This document shows positions 22,722 through 34,363 of a stretch of DNA of 64,000 bases, in pieces. The DNA comes from Gigaspora rosea. Lineage: Eukaryota > Glomeromycota > Glomeromycetes > Diversisporales > Gigasporaceae. The stretch is taken from the NCBI GenBank assembly GCA_003550325.1, contig QKWP01000580.1, positions 1,719-65,718 on the forward strand. The letters run 5' to 3'. A model generated the notes under the pieces. It worked only from the letters and a program-made list of their open reading frames with translations, was not told the DNA's origin and did no database searches. Numbering within the stretch: position 1 is the stretch's first letter; each line of letters starts with the position of its first letter. The position numbers were made by a program, and so were the translations under genes.

Positions 22722-23088
22722 TGCTCGTTCCACTGGCCAATCAAATATTCTTACGTGGTCACGCTAAAATAAGGCTTATACAGTCAGCTCTCCCTAAATG
22801 CATCCCCCTAAGTGCATGACCTTCTTAAATGCATATTAATTGTCTGGCCCAAATATATACTAACCTCCGTAAATGCATTTATTATTATTCTCTAAATGCA
22901 AGCTTTCAAAAGTTTGGTCCCAATGATATGCATTTATGGAGGGTTGACTGTATCAAAGCACAAATGTTCATCTATTCCGCTGGCCAATAAAGTGTTCATA
23001 ATGTAGTCACACCAAAATAAGAATTAGATCAACGTCTTTTTAATCACTGGTCAATCGGGTATACTAACGTGGTCACACCAAAATCGCA
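22722..23088 (+). repeat. Three degenerate direct repeats of about 50 bp
   Basis: Copies at about 22722-22775, 22966-23020 and 23036-23088 share CACTGGCCAATCAAATATTC-like, ACGTGGTCACACCAAAAT-like and neighbouring words. The mariner-like MITE 22781-22950 is inserted between the first and second copies. Confidence 0.6.
22781..22950. mobile_element. 170-bp Tc1/mariner-like MITE
   Basis: The termini CAGTCAGCTCTCCCTAAATG and CATTTATGGAGGGTTGACTG are imperfect inverted repeats flanked by TA (22779-22780 and 22951-22952). The interior carries several further copies of TAAATGCAT. It is too short to encode a transposase. Confidence 0.8.
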
Positions 23089-23367
23089 AAAATTTGAATT
23101 TTCCAAATTCGCTTCTGTTATTTTATTATAATAAATAAAAACTATTTTAGCGAAAAAATAGCTAAAAAAAAGGTCAATCAAATGTTTCACTAATTAAAAG
23201 CGTTTTATATAATGATCTCAAGTTTAATAACAAGTACAAGTGCAAGAACCAATGCAAGAACCAATGCAAGCGCAATTGCAAGAACAAGAACAATTACTCC
23301 GTGATAAATAAAAAAAGACATGATATTAATAAACATAGTAAATATATTCAAATACTAGAAAAAAAAA

Positions 23368-23551
23368 CTAAAAATTTAATGATTAATTTCTAGATTTTCC
23401 ATTTTTCGTAAATTTTTTGTCAGAATTTTTTGCCGTCCAGATTACTAATTTTCTCTGCAAAAATCTAAAAATTTAATGATTAATTTCTAGATTTTCCATT
23501 TTTCGTAAATTTTTTGTCAGAATTTTTTGCTGTCCAGATTACTAATTTTCT
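23368..23551 (+). repeat. 97-bp tandem duplication
   Basis: Two adjacent units beginning CTAAAAATTTAATGATTAAT differ at about one base over most of their length (GCCGTCCAG against GCTGTCCAG). It is a recent local duplication in non-coding DNA. Confidence 0.85.
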
Positions 23552-24560
23552 TAGCGATTCTTGTATTTGAAATTTTATGTCAATTTACCAAATATAGTTA
23601 TGTCCAAAACGCTAAAACTAATGTAGCAATATAATCGAGTAATTATAGTATATCGCTTTTGGTTAGTTAAGACTAAAATACATATCGATGAGCTAATTAT
23701 GATCAAGAATATCATCACCATTTATAATCTTAACCTATCAACCTTGCCAAATTATACACGATCAAAGCTTCTAAATATTCATCAAAACAATTCTAAGAAA
23801 CATCTAAAATTCAGACTCCAGAAACAATAATTTTGGATGATTATAATAATACTCATTCAAACAAATGTGCTAACAATTCTGATCAAGAAAAAATAAAAAT
23901 AAAAATGATCAAATCAAACATGCAATACTAAACGATCATCTTATAGTAATACATTTAACTAATTCAGATGATGAATATTTTATCATTTAAAATTTTATTT
24001 TTTAAAAAATTTTTTCCGTTTATAATTTGTATTATTCTCTTAATAAATTTTCTTTTATGTTTTTTTTTAAAATGAATTTACAACGTTGCGCTACTTATTT
24101 TAAAAGTTTTATGTATATATGCTAAAATCAAGTTAAAATATAAATAATTTCCTAATACTGTTAATTCTCAAACAACACCCTGACTTATACTTAAACTCAA
24201 TTCTTTCCTATAAAATTTGATCAATAACTAAAAAAATTTATACTAACTAAATGCGTTGCGTAAGCAACGTGAGATACGCTAGATTATAATAAACAGCATA
24301 GACAATTAAAATGGCAATCATATAATTATCCACCACTATCACAATACACTAATGAAATGCTAGATCAACAACAATCCATTAAAAATAAATATGTATTCAG
24401 TTCTTATTAATTTCCTATTTATGATTGTTTTGACTATTTTTTAACTATATACCTTCGTTCCTGGTTTCTAGCGTGATAGCGTCATGCGGCTACCTTATTA
24501 ATAATTTATTAATTTACTATTACAGTAAAAAATTGATTTAAATTTGGTATACAAACATTT
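23552..24560. other. Gene-free AT-rich DNA
   Basis: No reading frame is supported. A short stem GTTGCGTAAGCAAC lies near 24254. A Gln-rich 26-codon reading upstream (about 23230-23307) is ambiguous between two frames and is not called as a gene. Confidence 0.4.
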
Positions 24561-24606
24561 TTGCACTGCACCATATTATTTATATTAAATAAAATCAAAT
24601 TTAAAC

Positions 24607-24940
24607 TTATAGTAGAATTTGTAAATTTTGTTGATAATCAAAAATACATAATTTTGCAATATTTTTATTAAAAAGAAGCTTTTTTACACCATCAAAAATA
24701 TTTTGTAATTCATAAAGTTTTTTTTCTTCAAACTCAAATACAATTTCATTTGTAAAATCATAAATAGTTTGTTCTGTTTTATCAATATAACTTTTATCTT
24801 GTTGTGTTGATGATGGAAGTAAGTGGTTTATCATTCTATTTGTATACTTATTAAAAAATTTAATAATATTATCATCAACAGAATTTGAAAGATTATTATT
24901 AATTATAAGTTATATAAAATCTACATAAGATTTATTAGGA
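24607..24940 (-). pseudogene. Unrecognised coding remnant
   Basis: A minus-strand frame is open for more than 100 codons if read from before the first ATG. It includes SVDDNIIKFFNKYTNR, then MINHLLPSSTQQDKSYIDKT and FEFEEKKLYELQNIFDG. Copy A (about 780-1090) has the same region with more interruptions. It lies far downstream, on the same strand, of the BED-like remnant (31871-32150) once the MULE is discounted, so both may come from one dead element or gene. No family is identified. Confidence 0.35.
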
Positions 24941-26823
24941 AAAATATGATTGCCACTCAAGTGATTGTTCTAGTATAATAATTTTTAAAAAAATCAAAAT
25001 CCTATAATCTTGCTCATTTGATATATTTAGAATATCAAATATATCTAAATATTCAGTTATAATACTTTTACTATTACTTGAATTATTTAATTCATTTTAA
25101 GTTATTAATTTGTTTAAATTAGTTTTGTTTGTAATTTACCAGACTCTTGAGTCTAAAATAAAAATAAAAATAAAAAATTAAAGTTATATTAATATATTAT
25201 TTATAAAAATTATTATTTATAAAAATTATTATTTATGAATATAATTATAATTACAAGATTTCTAACACTTATTTTGAGGGCTGTAATTCTAAATACTTGT
25301 TTGTAATTCAAAATTATTATTAATAATTTTTAATTGATTATAAAACTTTCTTTACCATTAAATATTTTATTTTGTATTTCAATTGTTTTATGCCAACTTT
25401 CATGACTACCAAAACCTTGTATTGTTAAAAATTTTTTTATTGCATCCAGATATTTTGCAAAAATATATTTTTTTAAAAAAATTATATAAAAATACAATAT
25501 AAATTTGATTTTATACTATGATTATTTGATTAAACTATGACATACTCTATTATATTACATATAATAAAAATATAAATTCAAGTTTATTATTATTTATTAT
25601 TTTTTTAATTATTTTTTATTAGATTGAAGCACAATAAATTAAATATATATTAATTTAAAATTAAAAACAACAATACAATCTCAAACACCTGTAGATCTTT
25701 TTCTCAATCTCAAATATCTTTTTAAACACTTGTTTGCTACTTCTCAATCTAAAACACCTGTCTGATCTACTCCTAGTACTAGAAGTATATTACAAACAAA
25801 AACATTAAATAATTTATTAAATCAATAAATAGTGAAGTTCAAAAAATAGTAAAGCTCAAAAAGATAGTAAAGCTCAAAGAAATATTGATATGCAAAGTAA
25901 TAATAATGCTTAAAGAGTAAAACTCAAAGAAATCAATTTAGCGATGAAGAAACTTATTTAATAATCAATATCATATCACTTCAAAAAATCATAAGTTAAT
26001 ATCATATATAAAAAAAAAAGCAAATTTATTAATAAAGAACCAAAAAGAATTTGATCTGGTAAATTTATTTTTATTTATATAATTTTAAATATAAGTTAAC
26101 AATTTTAATTTTTATTACAGTACCAAATTTTATTTAAATATTTTAAATAATTAAAAAAGGGTGTTATTTTATAGCGACCCCGTGATCGACCAATCAAAAT
26201 TTATCACGTGATACACGTGACGACCGATACACAGACCGTCTACGGACACGTATAATTTCACGTGATTTGCACATATCGATCAGTCACGTGATCAATCATA
26301 TACTACCTGTTGTATGTTGTACATACCAGATACGTCATAACATACGTACGTATATACGTGAATTTAGCAATCGATAAAGTTATTACTATATTAATTATCG
26401 AATATAATACGTGCAAATTTAGATATAGTCTTTTGACGTTTCTCTTCTGTTAGAGAAGTTACACGTATTGCTTTTTAAAGGTAATAATAGTTTTTAGCAA
26501 ATGTGTATGTATATGTACATATTTAGAATCTGTATTATATCATATATGATAAATATCTGATCTTTTTAAGAATTTAGATCACTTATTTGTTTTCTTACAA
26601 ATTTATCAAAAAAGTTACAATTTAATTTAGAGCCCAATATATCAGATCCAAATTTATCAATTTTTAAGTTTACGATATCTTACTTACACTAATGCATATT
26701 CTAGATTTTCTTTCTCTAAATATTTATATGCTTCTTTACAGACTTTCTTAAAATGAGCGATTCTTTCTACAAATAGATTTTTCCACAATTTGCTTTTTTC
26801 AGAACATATATCTTTCCAACCAC

Positions 26824-29304
26824 TTATAATAGGGGAACAGGGACATTTGGCTTGAGTTTTATAGCTATAAAATGTTGTCTTTTGAGAATATAAACAAAAG
26901 CAATTGACGTATTTCGGTTCAGTGGTATATTATCAAGAAGAAATGTAAGAGATGTATACTTGCTAAAATAATGTACAGGTCGTTGAAAAGCATTTGCAAT
27001 AGCGTATCCAAAGGATGGCATAGACATCCAGTGATCTTTACTACTGGAGCCAGCTTCCCATTGTGTTATGTATAACATTTCATTATATTCTTTTTTTTTT
27101 CTGGAAACAGTTGAACATAATGTGACTTGCAAATACAAAGCTCATTATAGATAATTTTTTGAATTTCAGGTCAACATTCTTCAGGTTTTCCAATGGATAT
27201 AGCGATAGTATGAAATCCACAATTTCTATCCCCTACTACATCCGAATATGCCAAAACATGTTCTCTTATAAATTGATGAATGTTTGCTTCATATAGTTTA
27301 TAATCCAAAGGGTTAAAAATTTGCTTTAAAGGTATATTTTGTTGTTGAATAGTTACGTTTTTAGACTTTGTAATATTTTTAATATTTTTTCTTTTTTTTT
27401 GCAGCAGCATCTTGACGTTCACTTTGAAATAACTCCCGTTTAGTACTCGACTTGTGCACTACTTTCTGAGGTAGTTTGATAGGAGTAGGTAAAGGTGTAC
27501 TTATCACTTGGTTAATTCTTGTAATGAACACTGTTTTGACAATATTATTTGGTAATTGTTGAAATTTTTCATCTGCATTAACAAAAGTATCATAAAATTC
27601 AGAGTCAACAATAGCAGATTTTGAGGGATATGGAAGCTCTATAATATCGGGTCTCTCAAGTAGCCACCTATTATCAATAATTGCCAGAGGAATGGGCCAT
27701 ATTTTGGAATCATGTGTATACAAGGTAACTTGTAATTAATCTTGATTGTACATTCACAAATTTTATCGCTTTTATATGCAATAAGTTCTTTGTATTTTTG
27801 TAATGTTTGTTTAATTTTATTAATTGCCCATATGGATATATTTTCAATGAGCTCGCTAAATCTAGGATTACGAAGAATAAAAGGATCAACTGCTACTTTA
27901 TTAGAACCTGTATTTACTGCAGCTTTCAAATGTTGTAGACACATTGCCTGATCAATTTGATGAAAAACACTTTCCAAGTCACTAGCTGTCTCTATTTCCC
28001 ATTTAAATGCGCTATGAGATGATTCTGACTGTCTAGTAGTTGATATTCCCATGTGGCAGTATTGCTTAGTATAGGCATAAATCCATGCTTTTAAATCTTT
28101 CATCCACGTTTGAAGGTATGATTATATTTTTTCAGGAGAGCGACTTTTTCTGCTGTCTTTTTAATAGCATCCAAAAACCTTGGAATCTCTTCTTCGAATG
28201 ATGCAAAATGTAGAGCTTCAACATTTTTTTTAAATTTCTCATAATCATCATTGTTATCAAAAAGTATTCGGCAATTAACTTTTAAATTTTGTTCTAAAAG
28301 ATACCAAACACACAACATTTTGTTAGATTCCGGAAACACTTTAGAAGAGGCATTTCTCAATGCCTGATCTCTGTCGGACATAAAGACATTTGGCAAACAA
28401 CCATAAGCATTATAGATTTTTTTACGAAGTGTTTGTAAAAACCATGTATACGATGCCTCACTTTCATCTTCTTTCCAGGCCAACGATATTTGGTAAGATG
28501 CCAATGCTCCTCTATTATTGCTTATATTAGTAATTCCAACAGCACTAACAAGTGGATATTTGTATATGTTAGTTTTATATGTAGAATCCGCGATAAGAAC
28601 TTCGGACACTTAGCAACCCATTTTGCCGATTCAATGTGAGAGAAAAAAAGATATGTCAGGTACCCTTTTACTGATTTTAAAAGCACAACAATGTAATCAC
28701 GTTTTTTAAGAAGTTTTAGAAACCTTTGCGTAGGATCATTATTAGAGCCTTCATTCAAGGCTAATCTAATTCGTGCACGTTCATTTATAATATCCTTAGA
28801 AAAAATAATTCCACTATCAATAATATTATTAACAGCCGCCGTAATGACACGTGTAGGTGTATTGCTATTGTGGAGTTGTTGTACAAGGTTTTTTTGATTT
28901 AGGCTCATAGCACGATACTGAGGAAAAGTCGCAACTTCATTTAACTCAAGCAAGGGATGATCATATTCAAGCATTGCTTTTGTAACAACCCACGTTATTT
29001 CAGTACTTAATACATTCGTATCTGTGTAGCATTTTTTTGCTTTAGCTCTAATATGCACAGGGCAACCCTCACGCCTAGTATTTATTTTTCTTTTCTGAGT
29101 TTCTTCAGTTATACTCCAGTTGTTGCGCCATTCTCCGCCTTTAGTGCACTGTAAGACAACATAGAGTGATATGCCTTTGCATTCAGTAAGGTTACTATCT
29201 TTTCTTAAAAAGCGAATACACTAACTTAGCTGCAGATTGGCAGCATCTTCAAATTCTTCTAAGGACTCAAAACTATCATTCACTTTAGGCATAGTAGGTT
29301 TCAT
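26824..29304 (-). pseudogene. MULE transposase fused to an OTU-type protease domain, broken
   Basis: Domains in order from the start at 29304: a FAR1/WRKY-like zinc-binding N-terminus (CTKGGEW..RREGCPVHIRA, about residues 45-90); a MULE catalytic domain (ADSTYKTN near 28590, FMSDRDQALRNA near 28375, CVWYLLEQN, then STTRQSESSHSAFK near 28035); a SWIM finger (CECTIKINYKLPCIH near 27735); a low-complexity linker; and an OTU-like fold (VVGDRNCGFHTIA near 27220 with the nucleophile Cys, HWMSMPSFGYAIANAF, and a catalytic-type His in RQHFIAIKL near 26855). One in-frame stop lies about 27 codons after the start and another follows GKPEEC near 27180. Frame changes occur near 28600, 28100, 27720, 27390 (poly-A) and 27085 (poly-A). 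It is a transposase, so it is not a host deubiquitinase, and it is inactive as it stands. Confidence 0.85.
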
Positions 29305-29375
29305 TATTATTGTTTTAATTTTTTGAATATGATTTAGTTAAGTTTAGCGAAATCTAAAGGTAATATACGTTTGTT

Positions 29376-29545
29376 AACGAATAGGGACGTATTTAATATG
29401 AAAAGTAAAGAATGGGGACGTATTCAATATAAAAAGTAATGAATAGGGACGTGTTCAATAAGAAAAGTAACGAATAGAAATGCTTTTAGTATGAAAATAG
29501 GTTGAAGTTAACGAATAGGAAATGTGTTTAATATGAAAACATTTT
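29376..29545 (+). repeat. 31-bp tandem repeat upstream of the MULE transposase
   Basis: About five units occur. The first three are 31 bp each, read TAACGAATAGGGACGTATTT and end in GAAAAG; the later two are longer and more diverged. They lie just upstream of the transposase start (29304, minus), where transposase-binding or promoter repeats could sit. Confidence 0.8.
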
Positions 29546-30430
29546 AAGTAAAAGGTAAGAGTTTTTGAATTGTTGTCAAACTAAATTCGATAAACCAAAC
29601 AAAAAATTTTTCATTGTTTTTTTCACTTATATAATGCAAAAAAAAATTATTACATCATCTGCATACAAATTGCATATAATTTGATACTCCGATCATTGAA
29701 GTTAGAGATTGGAATTGATGAATTTCAAGCATCAATTTAATTCAATGCTCGAAATTTTTAATCTAAATTTTTGATCGAAAGTTTTGATTGATGATCGAAT
29801 TATTCATCGATTTCACTCTCTATTAGAAATGGTCTAAGCATAATCATCAAAATCATCTATGGAAGAAGCTTATAATAAGCTTATATAATTCAAATCTCCA
29901 TCACATTATTATTACAAAGTTTTGAACAAGCGATTCAATTAGAAGCACACTTAATTTGTCATGATATAGTTATAAGATTGAATTTTATAAATGATTTGTA
30001 CGTAGTTATAGAAATAACATTTTGGATAAATTTGTAATCCTAAGGCATGTATATTTTGTAATATAGAATTAAATTTGTAATTTTTATTACTTTTTTATAA
30101 TGATTCTCATAGTTTATTCACGCTTAATTTATTCTTAAAGTTTACTTTATTTGTGTTAATTATTCAAATGCTCTGATATAATATGAAATAATGCCTTTTA
30201 TATTTAAAGAGTTGATACTATAAATGGTTAAAAACATTATTTTTTGGGTATATTTTTGATCACGTGTCTGATTGATACGTGCAAATCACGTAAAATTATA
30301 CGTGTCTGTAGACGGTCCAACCGATACAATGCATTGTCAGTGAATCATGTGATCAATTTTGATTGGTTATCATATTTATTTGAAATTTATTAATAGTTAA
30401 GTTAATTTAATTTATTAATAAATTAAAAAA

Positions 30431-31700
30431 AAAAAAAAAAAGTACAGCGAAAGAATCCATGCTAAACCAAACCAAACAAAAACTCCTATGGTGCCCTTCT
30501 ATCAATTCAGCACCAAAACACTTTGTTTTCCCATATTCGAATTAATTGACTTCGGCGACTCCAATGACGACGACTCAAACAGCGACTTCATCTACAAACG
30601 AAAAATATCTAAAAAAAAATTAGTTCTGATAAAAAAAACTAAAAAAAAAACTAAAGAAAAAAAAACTTATCTCAAGAGTCCTATCCAACACCGGTTTCAA
30701 ACAAAAAACACTGAAACAAACAACGAATTGTGCATAGAAAAAAAAATTAGAAAATTAGTAAAAAAAAACAAAAAACAAAAAAAAAAATGCAAAAAAACCA
30801 ACTAAAAAAAATAAAAAATGAAAGAATTAAAAAAAAACTTACATATTTAAAAAAAAAGGCAACCCAAAAAGCGAAATAAAAAATAAAAATAAAAATAAAA
30901 TAAAAATAAAAAAAAAAATCTGAAAAAAAAGAAAAACAACGTTAAAAGAATAAAAAAATAGCAAAAATAAATGCAAGCGAAGAAAAAAAAACAAAAAGAA
31001 AAAAAAAAANNNNNNNNNNNNNNNNNNNNNNNNNNNNNNNNNNNNNNNNNNNNNNNNAAAAAAAAAGCAAAAAAAGAACAAAAAAAGCAAAAAAAAGAAA
31101 CAAAAAAAGCAAAAAAAAAAAAAGAACAAAAAAAGCAAAAAAAAAAAGAAAAAAAAGCAAAAAAAAAACAGAAAAAAACTAACTAAAAAGAAAAAAAATG
31201 AAACAAGAAAAAAAATAGCAAAAAAAATAGCGAAAATAAAAAATAAAAAATAAAAAATAAAAAAAAATAGCGAAAAAAAGCGAAAATAAAAAATAAAAAA
31301 AAAGTGAAATAAAAAAGAAAAGAAAAAAAAGTTAAAAAAGTGAGGAAATAAGCAAAAAATAAAAGCAAAAATGCCCTCCCAAAAACTTCAAAGTGTCCAC
31401 CTACTATCAAATATTTGGGACCAAGAGGAAACTTATCGTTACAGCTTACAGCTACTCGTAAGGAAAAAAAAATTTAAACCAAAATTATTAATAAAAAAAA
31501 AAAAAAATCTTACCAAGGCGCAAAAAGCGAAACAACGAAATTACACAATTCCAAGACAACTCTAACCTAGAAAAAAAGAAATACGAGTTGAAGACAAGAA
31601 AGACAAGAAGAAAGTAAAAAAAACAAAAAAAAAGTGGCTTCGAAGCGGTGAAGCACGACTCCAAAACAACTCCCGGCTTAGAAGAAAAAGAAAAAAACAA
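30431..31700 (+). repeat. A-rich low-complexity block with an assembly gap
   Basis: The plus strand is almost entirely A with regularly spaced GC, G or AC (AAAAAGCAAAAAAAGAACAA type). A run of N fills 31010-31057. Long frames here are products of base composition. The block lies inside the MULE, past its inner right inverted repeat. Confidence 0.85.
30488..30805 (+). CDS. Lysine-rich unrecognised reading frame
   Basis: A 105-codon frame starts MVPFYQFSTKTLCFPIFELI, has an acidic patch (DFGDSNDDDSNSDF) at about residues 22-35, and then becomes Lys-rich. The first 40 codons have mixed composition and could be real coding sequence; the remainder follows the A-rich bias. It lies within the MULE insertion, so it might be captured host sequence or a second element gene. 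No family is recognised and there is no independent evidence of expression. Confidence 0.25.
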   Translation: MVPFYQFSTKTLCFPIFELIDFGDSNDDDSNSDFIYKRKISKKKLVLIKKTKKKTKEKKTYLKSPIQHRFQTKNTETNNELCIEKKIRKLVKKNKKQKKKCKKTN

Positions 31701-31870
31701 TGATTATCAAACGATGATCATTGTTTATATATGATCACCAATCTCAAAAATGATTGGTCTATCATATAAGGGTCGGCATGGCGACGGGTCGGCATTTCCT
31801 TTTTGCCATTAAAAAAATAGATCAGAGATATATTTATAGTAATTATACAGGCAAATTTGTTTGCAAACAT

Positions 31871-32150
31871 TCACAGATTAAGGGATAGTATTGAAATTAC
31901 TTCTTTCACATATGGACCATATCTATTTTTACCAAGTACATTTACTTTACATTTTCTAACTTGTTGAATTTTGTTCTTAGTGAAATAAAGCCACACCTTA
32001 CTTATTGAAATTTTCTTATTGGGTAAATATGAATTGACAATTTTCTTTTTTAGAACTTTGAGAATCATTATTTGAATTTCCTTCTTGAATTTCATTTGAA
32101 CTTTGGAAATTATTATTTAAGTCACTTTCATGAATTTCATCCATGGTTAA
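31871..32150 (-). pseudogene. BED-like zinc-finger remnant (copy B)
   Basis: It is the duplicate of 3394-3681. It keeps SKVWLYFTKNKIQQVRKCKV and GPYVKE, with the same loss of the second half of the finger and a frame change at the Lys run. The MULE insertion point is only about 60 bp from its end. Confidence 0.4.
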
Positions 32151-32268
32151 CAAAAAATAAGACAAAAAAAATTTTTTACATTTAATTGTTTATTTTAAAT
32201 CACATAATTTTAGAACTACAGAATATTAAACATTTTAATTTAATCTATTAGAATCTCATTGTGTCATC

Positions 32269-32530
32269 ATATGGGGCAGTAGAAAAGGGACAAATCAGTT
32301 TTAGTAAAATTTTTTTAATTTTTAAATCAAAATATTTTAACAACTATTTAATCAAATTTTGCTAAAAAATTTTTTATTTTAATCTTGAAATTATATAGAA
32401 TTAAATTAAAAAATTTTATTAAATTAATTAAGATAGTTGTTAAGATATTTAAGCTTAAAGTCAAGAAAACTTTTACTTAGAAAAAATTTGTCCCTTTTCT
32501 ACTGACTCACCCCCATATTGTCATAATTAA
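32269..32530. mobile_element. MITE with CAGTAGAAAAGGGACAAAT termini (copy B)
   Basis: The left end GGGGCAGTAGAAAAGGGACA pairs with the right end TGTCCCTTTTCTACTGACTC. The left copy has lost a few bases (TGAGT) kept in copy A. The interior is AT-rich. This arrangement is the normal inverted one and is taken as ancestral to the rearranged form at 3792-4044. Confidence 0.75.
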
Positions 32531-32845
32531 TTATTGGATAACGGAAATCAAAATTTATCCAAATAATTATGTCATATTCGGATTATCCGAATAATTATGT
32601 CATATTCAGATTATCCGGACTGATCAGATAAAAAGTTCCATCTCTAGCTCTTAACCGCCCCTTTGCACGTCAATCATCGGGAAATTTCGTGAAAAACCAT
32701 GTTAAAACTACCTCTTTTGTAAAATTACGAAATGATCTACAAACTGTTAACTAAAATGGAAAAAATTTAACGGGTTCAAGTATTTAACAATAACGGGTTT
32801 TAATTCTCAAACTTTTTTTCTCATTAAAACACAAAAAAGAAATTC

Positions 32846-34363
32846 ATGGCATCAAAAATTTTTATGGGTGATATGCCTGAATTAATGGAAAATATTCTTA
32901 ATAATGTAAATGACGATGAATTTCATTCTATATATTCATGCGCACTTGTGAGCAGACATTGGTGCAAAATGTCAATACCTATTCTTTGGCAAAATCCGTT
33001 TACCTATAACAACAACCCATTATTCATTTCTCAATACTTATTATCACTTGACGAGAACGAAAAATCCGGTTTAAAAGAATATGGGATAAATATAAAATTT
33101 CAAAATACACAATTTAATTATGCAAGTTTTCTAAAGATTCTCAATTTAATCAGTCTAGAAAGTAGGATTTACCAATGGATCAATCTCAAGTATTTTAATT
33201 GGGATAAACCTTGCGAATCATTGAAATGTCAAATAATGAATTTCTTATTGAAATTATTTGTTGAGAATGGGGCTATTTTACACAAATTAGATTTGCATTT
33301 TGATGATTATGAACTTCAGTCAGAGATTTTACACTTATTTGGACCAAATGAACGATTTGTTTCACAACTTCAAGAATTATCTTTGGCTGGAATATCAAGA
33401 TTAAACATTAAAAGTGTTACTGCATTATCAGAAATCTTGGCAAAAAATACTACAAAAATTAATGTTTTGTATTTTGAAAATTATTCTTCTGGTTATGAAC
33501 CACGATTACTCCATGCGATTGTAAGCATCATTAAATCACAAGGGCAACTTAGGGAGTTTAGCTTAATCGGAGAAGAATATCCTACAGAGTTCCATGGCAT
33601 CATTTCAGCTTTAGAGAGTCAAAAAGAATCATTACAAGAAGTTACAATAATGTTTTGTGAATGTAATGAAGAGTTTAAGGTGTTAATGAATTGTAAAAAC
33701 TTAAAAATTCTTCGTATCAAATATTGCAATAATGTGAATATATTAGAGCCATGTCTCAACACTTTAGAATATAATAATTCCATGACTTATGCGTCGCATA
33801 TAGTACATATTTTAGAAAAGTCTGGCACATTATTACAACGATTAAAAATTGAATCAGATGGTGGTAAAATATGTGGAGAATCGTTATTACTAAGAACACT
33901 TAAATCTTTCTGCCCAAACATTACTTATCTCAACATTTCATGTATTCGGTTTTCCACACAATTCCAAGATCTTATTTGTAATTTACAAAAACTTCAATTC
34001 CTCACTTTACGGTACATTAATGATATACTAGCCGAAGAACTGGAAGAAGAGGAAGAACTAAAGACACGTGTTATGCAATTTGCAAAAATATTACCGTCAA
34101 CATTGCAATACCTTGATTTAAGATATTCTGGTTTAAGTTCATATATTGATATTTTGCTCAATAATTGCTGTGCACCTTTAAAAAATCTGTTAATTAATCA
34201 TATTGATAATGAGAAGACAATCAAAGCGTTAATCAAATTTTGCATACGAAAAAGAACTTTGAATTACGTAGGTATTAACATAGATACTGTTAATCATATT
34301 AAAAAAGAAGTTGAAGTATACGTTAAATTGGTGCCATCTCGTCACATTACTGTTTCTTGTTAA
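32846..34363 (+). CDS. F-box and leucine-rich-repeat protein
   Basis: A 505-residue single-exon frame, apparently intact. The F-box-like motif is at about residues 8-50 (MPELMENILNNVNDDEF, then SCALVSRHWCKMSIPILW); such motifs bind Skp1 in SCF ubiquitin ligases. The remaining 430 residues hold irregular leucine-rich repeats (LKILRIKYCNNVNILEP, FCPNITYLNISCIRF, LQYLDLRYSGL), which probably bind substrates. A Glu-rich insert (EELEEEEELK) lies near residue 400. The start follows an A/T-rich leader (ACACAAAAAAGAAATTC). It would act in the cytosol or nucleus. The paralogue at 4682-5895 shares the leader but is broken. Large F-box families are a feature of Glomeromycotina genomes; the specific target cannot be inferred. 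Confidence 0.88.
   Translation: MASKIFMGDMPELMENILNNVNDDEFHSIYSCALVSRHWCKMSIPILWQNPFTYNNNPLFISQYLLSLDENEKSGLKEYGINIKFQNTQFNYASFLKILNLISLESRIYQWINLKYFNWDKPCESLKCQIMNFLLKLFVENGAILHKLDLHFDDYELQSEILHLFGPNERFVSQLQELSLAGISRLNIKSVTALSEILAKNTTKINVLYFENYSSGYEPRLLHAIVSIIKSQGQLREFSLIGEEYPTEFHGIISALESQKESLQEVTIMFCECNEEFKVLMNCKNLKILRIKYCNNVNILEPCLNTLEYNNSMTYASHIVHILEKSGTLLQRLKIESDGGKICGESLLLRTLKSFCPNITYLNISCIRFSTQFQDLICNLQKLQFLTLRYINDILAEELEEEEELKTRVMQFAKILPSTLQYLDLRYSGLSSYIDILLNNCCAPLKNLLINHIDNEKTIKALIKFCIRKRTLNYVGINIDTVNHIKKEVEVYVKLVPSRHITVSC

Larger units (their letters stand above)
26159..31807 (-). mobile_element. 5.65-kb MULE (Mutator-like) DNA transposon
   Basis: It is flanked by the 9-bp duplication ATTAAAAAA (26150-26158 and 31808-31816). 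Copy A keeps the uninterrupted site ACAATTAAAAAAATAGATC near 3322. A 9-bp duplication is the hallmark of Mutator-like elements. A long inverted repeat pairs 26189-26294 with 30258-30369 (ACCAATCAAAATT.., GACCGTCTAC.GACACGTATA). A weaker terminal match pairs GCGACCC..GACCAATCA at the left end with the complement of the far right end (about 31755-31800). The transposase is at 26824-29304. The stretch 30370-31807 has no counterpart at the left and contains an A-rich block with a gap. Confidence 0.9.

Noticed and set aside
24250-24290. GTTGCGTAAGCAAC hairpin as a regulatory site or Helitron end
   Set aside because: There is no CTRR terminus and no partner end nearby; a single short stem is not enough.
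22330-24465. Possible 2.1-kb element with ACCAGGAACGRAG ends
   Set aside because: The inverted words at 22325 and 24450 match over only about 13 bases, there is no target duplication and nothing recognisable lies inside.
30839-31410. Phe/Lys-rich frames on both strands
   Set aside because: They are translations of the A-rich low-complexity block and run across the N gap.
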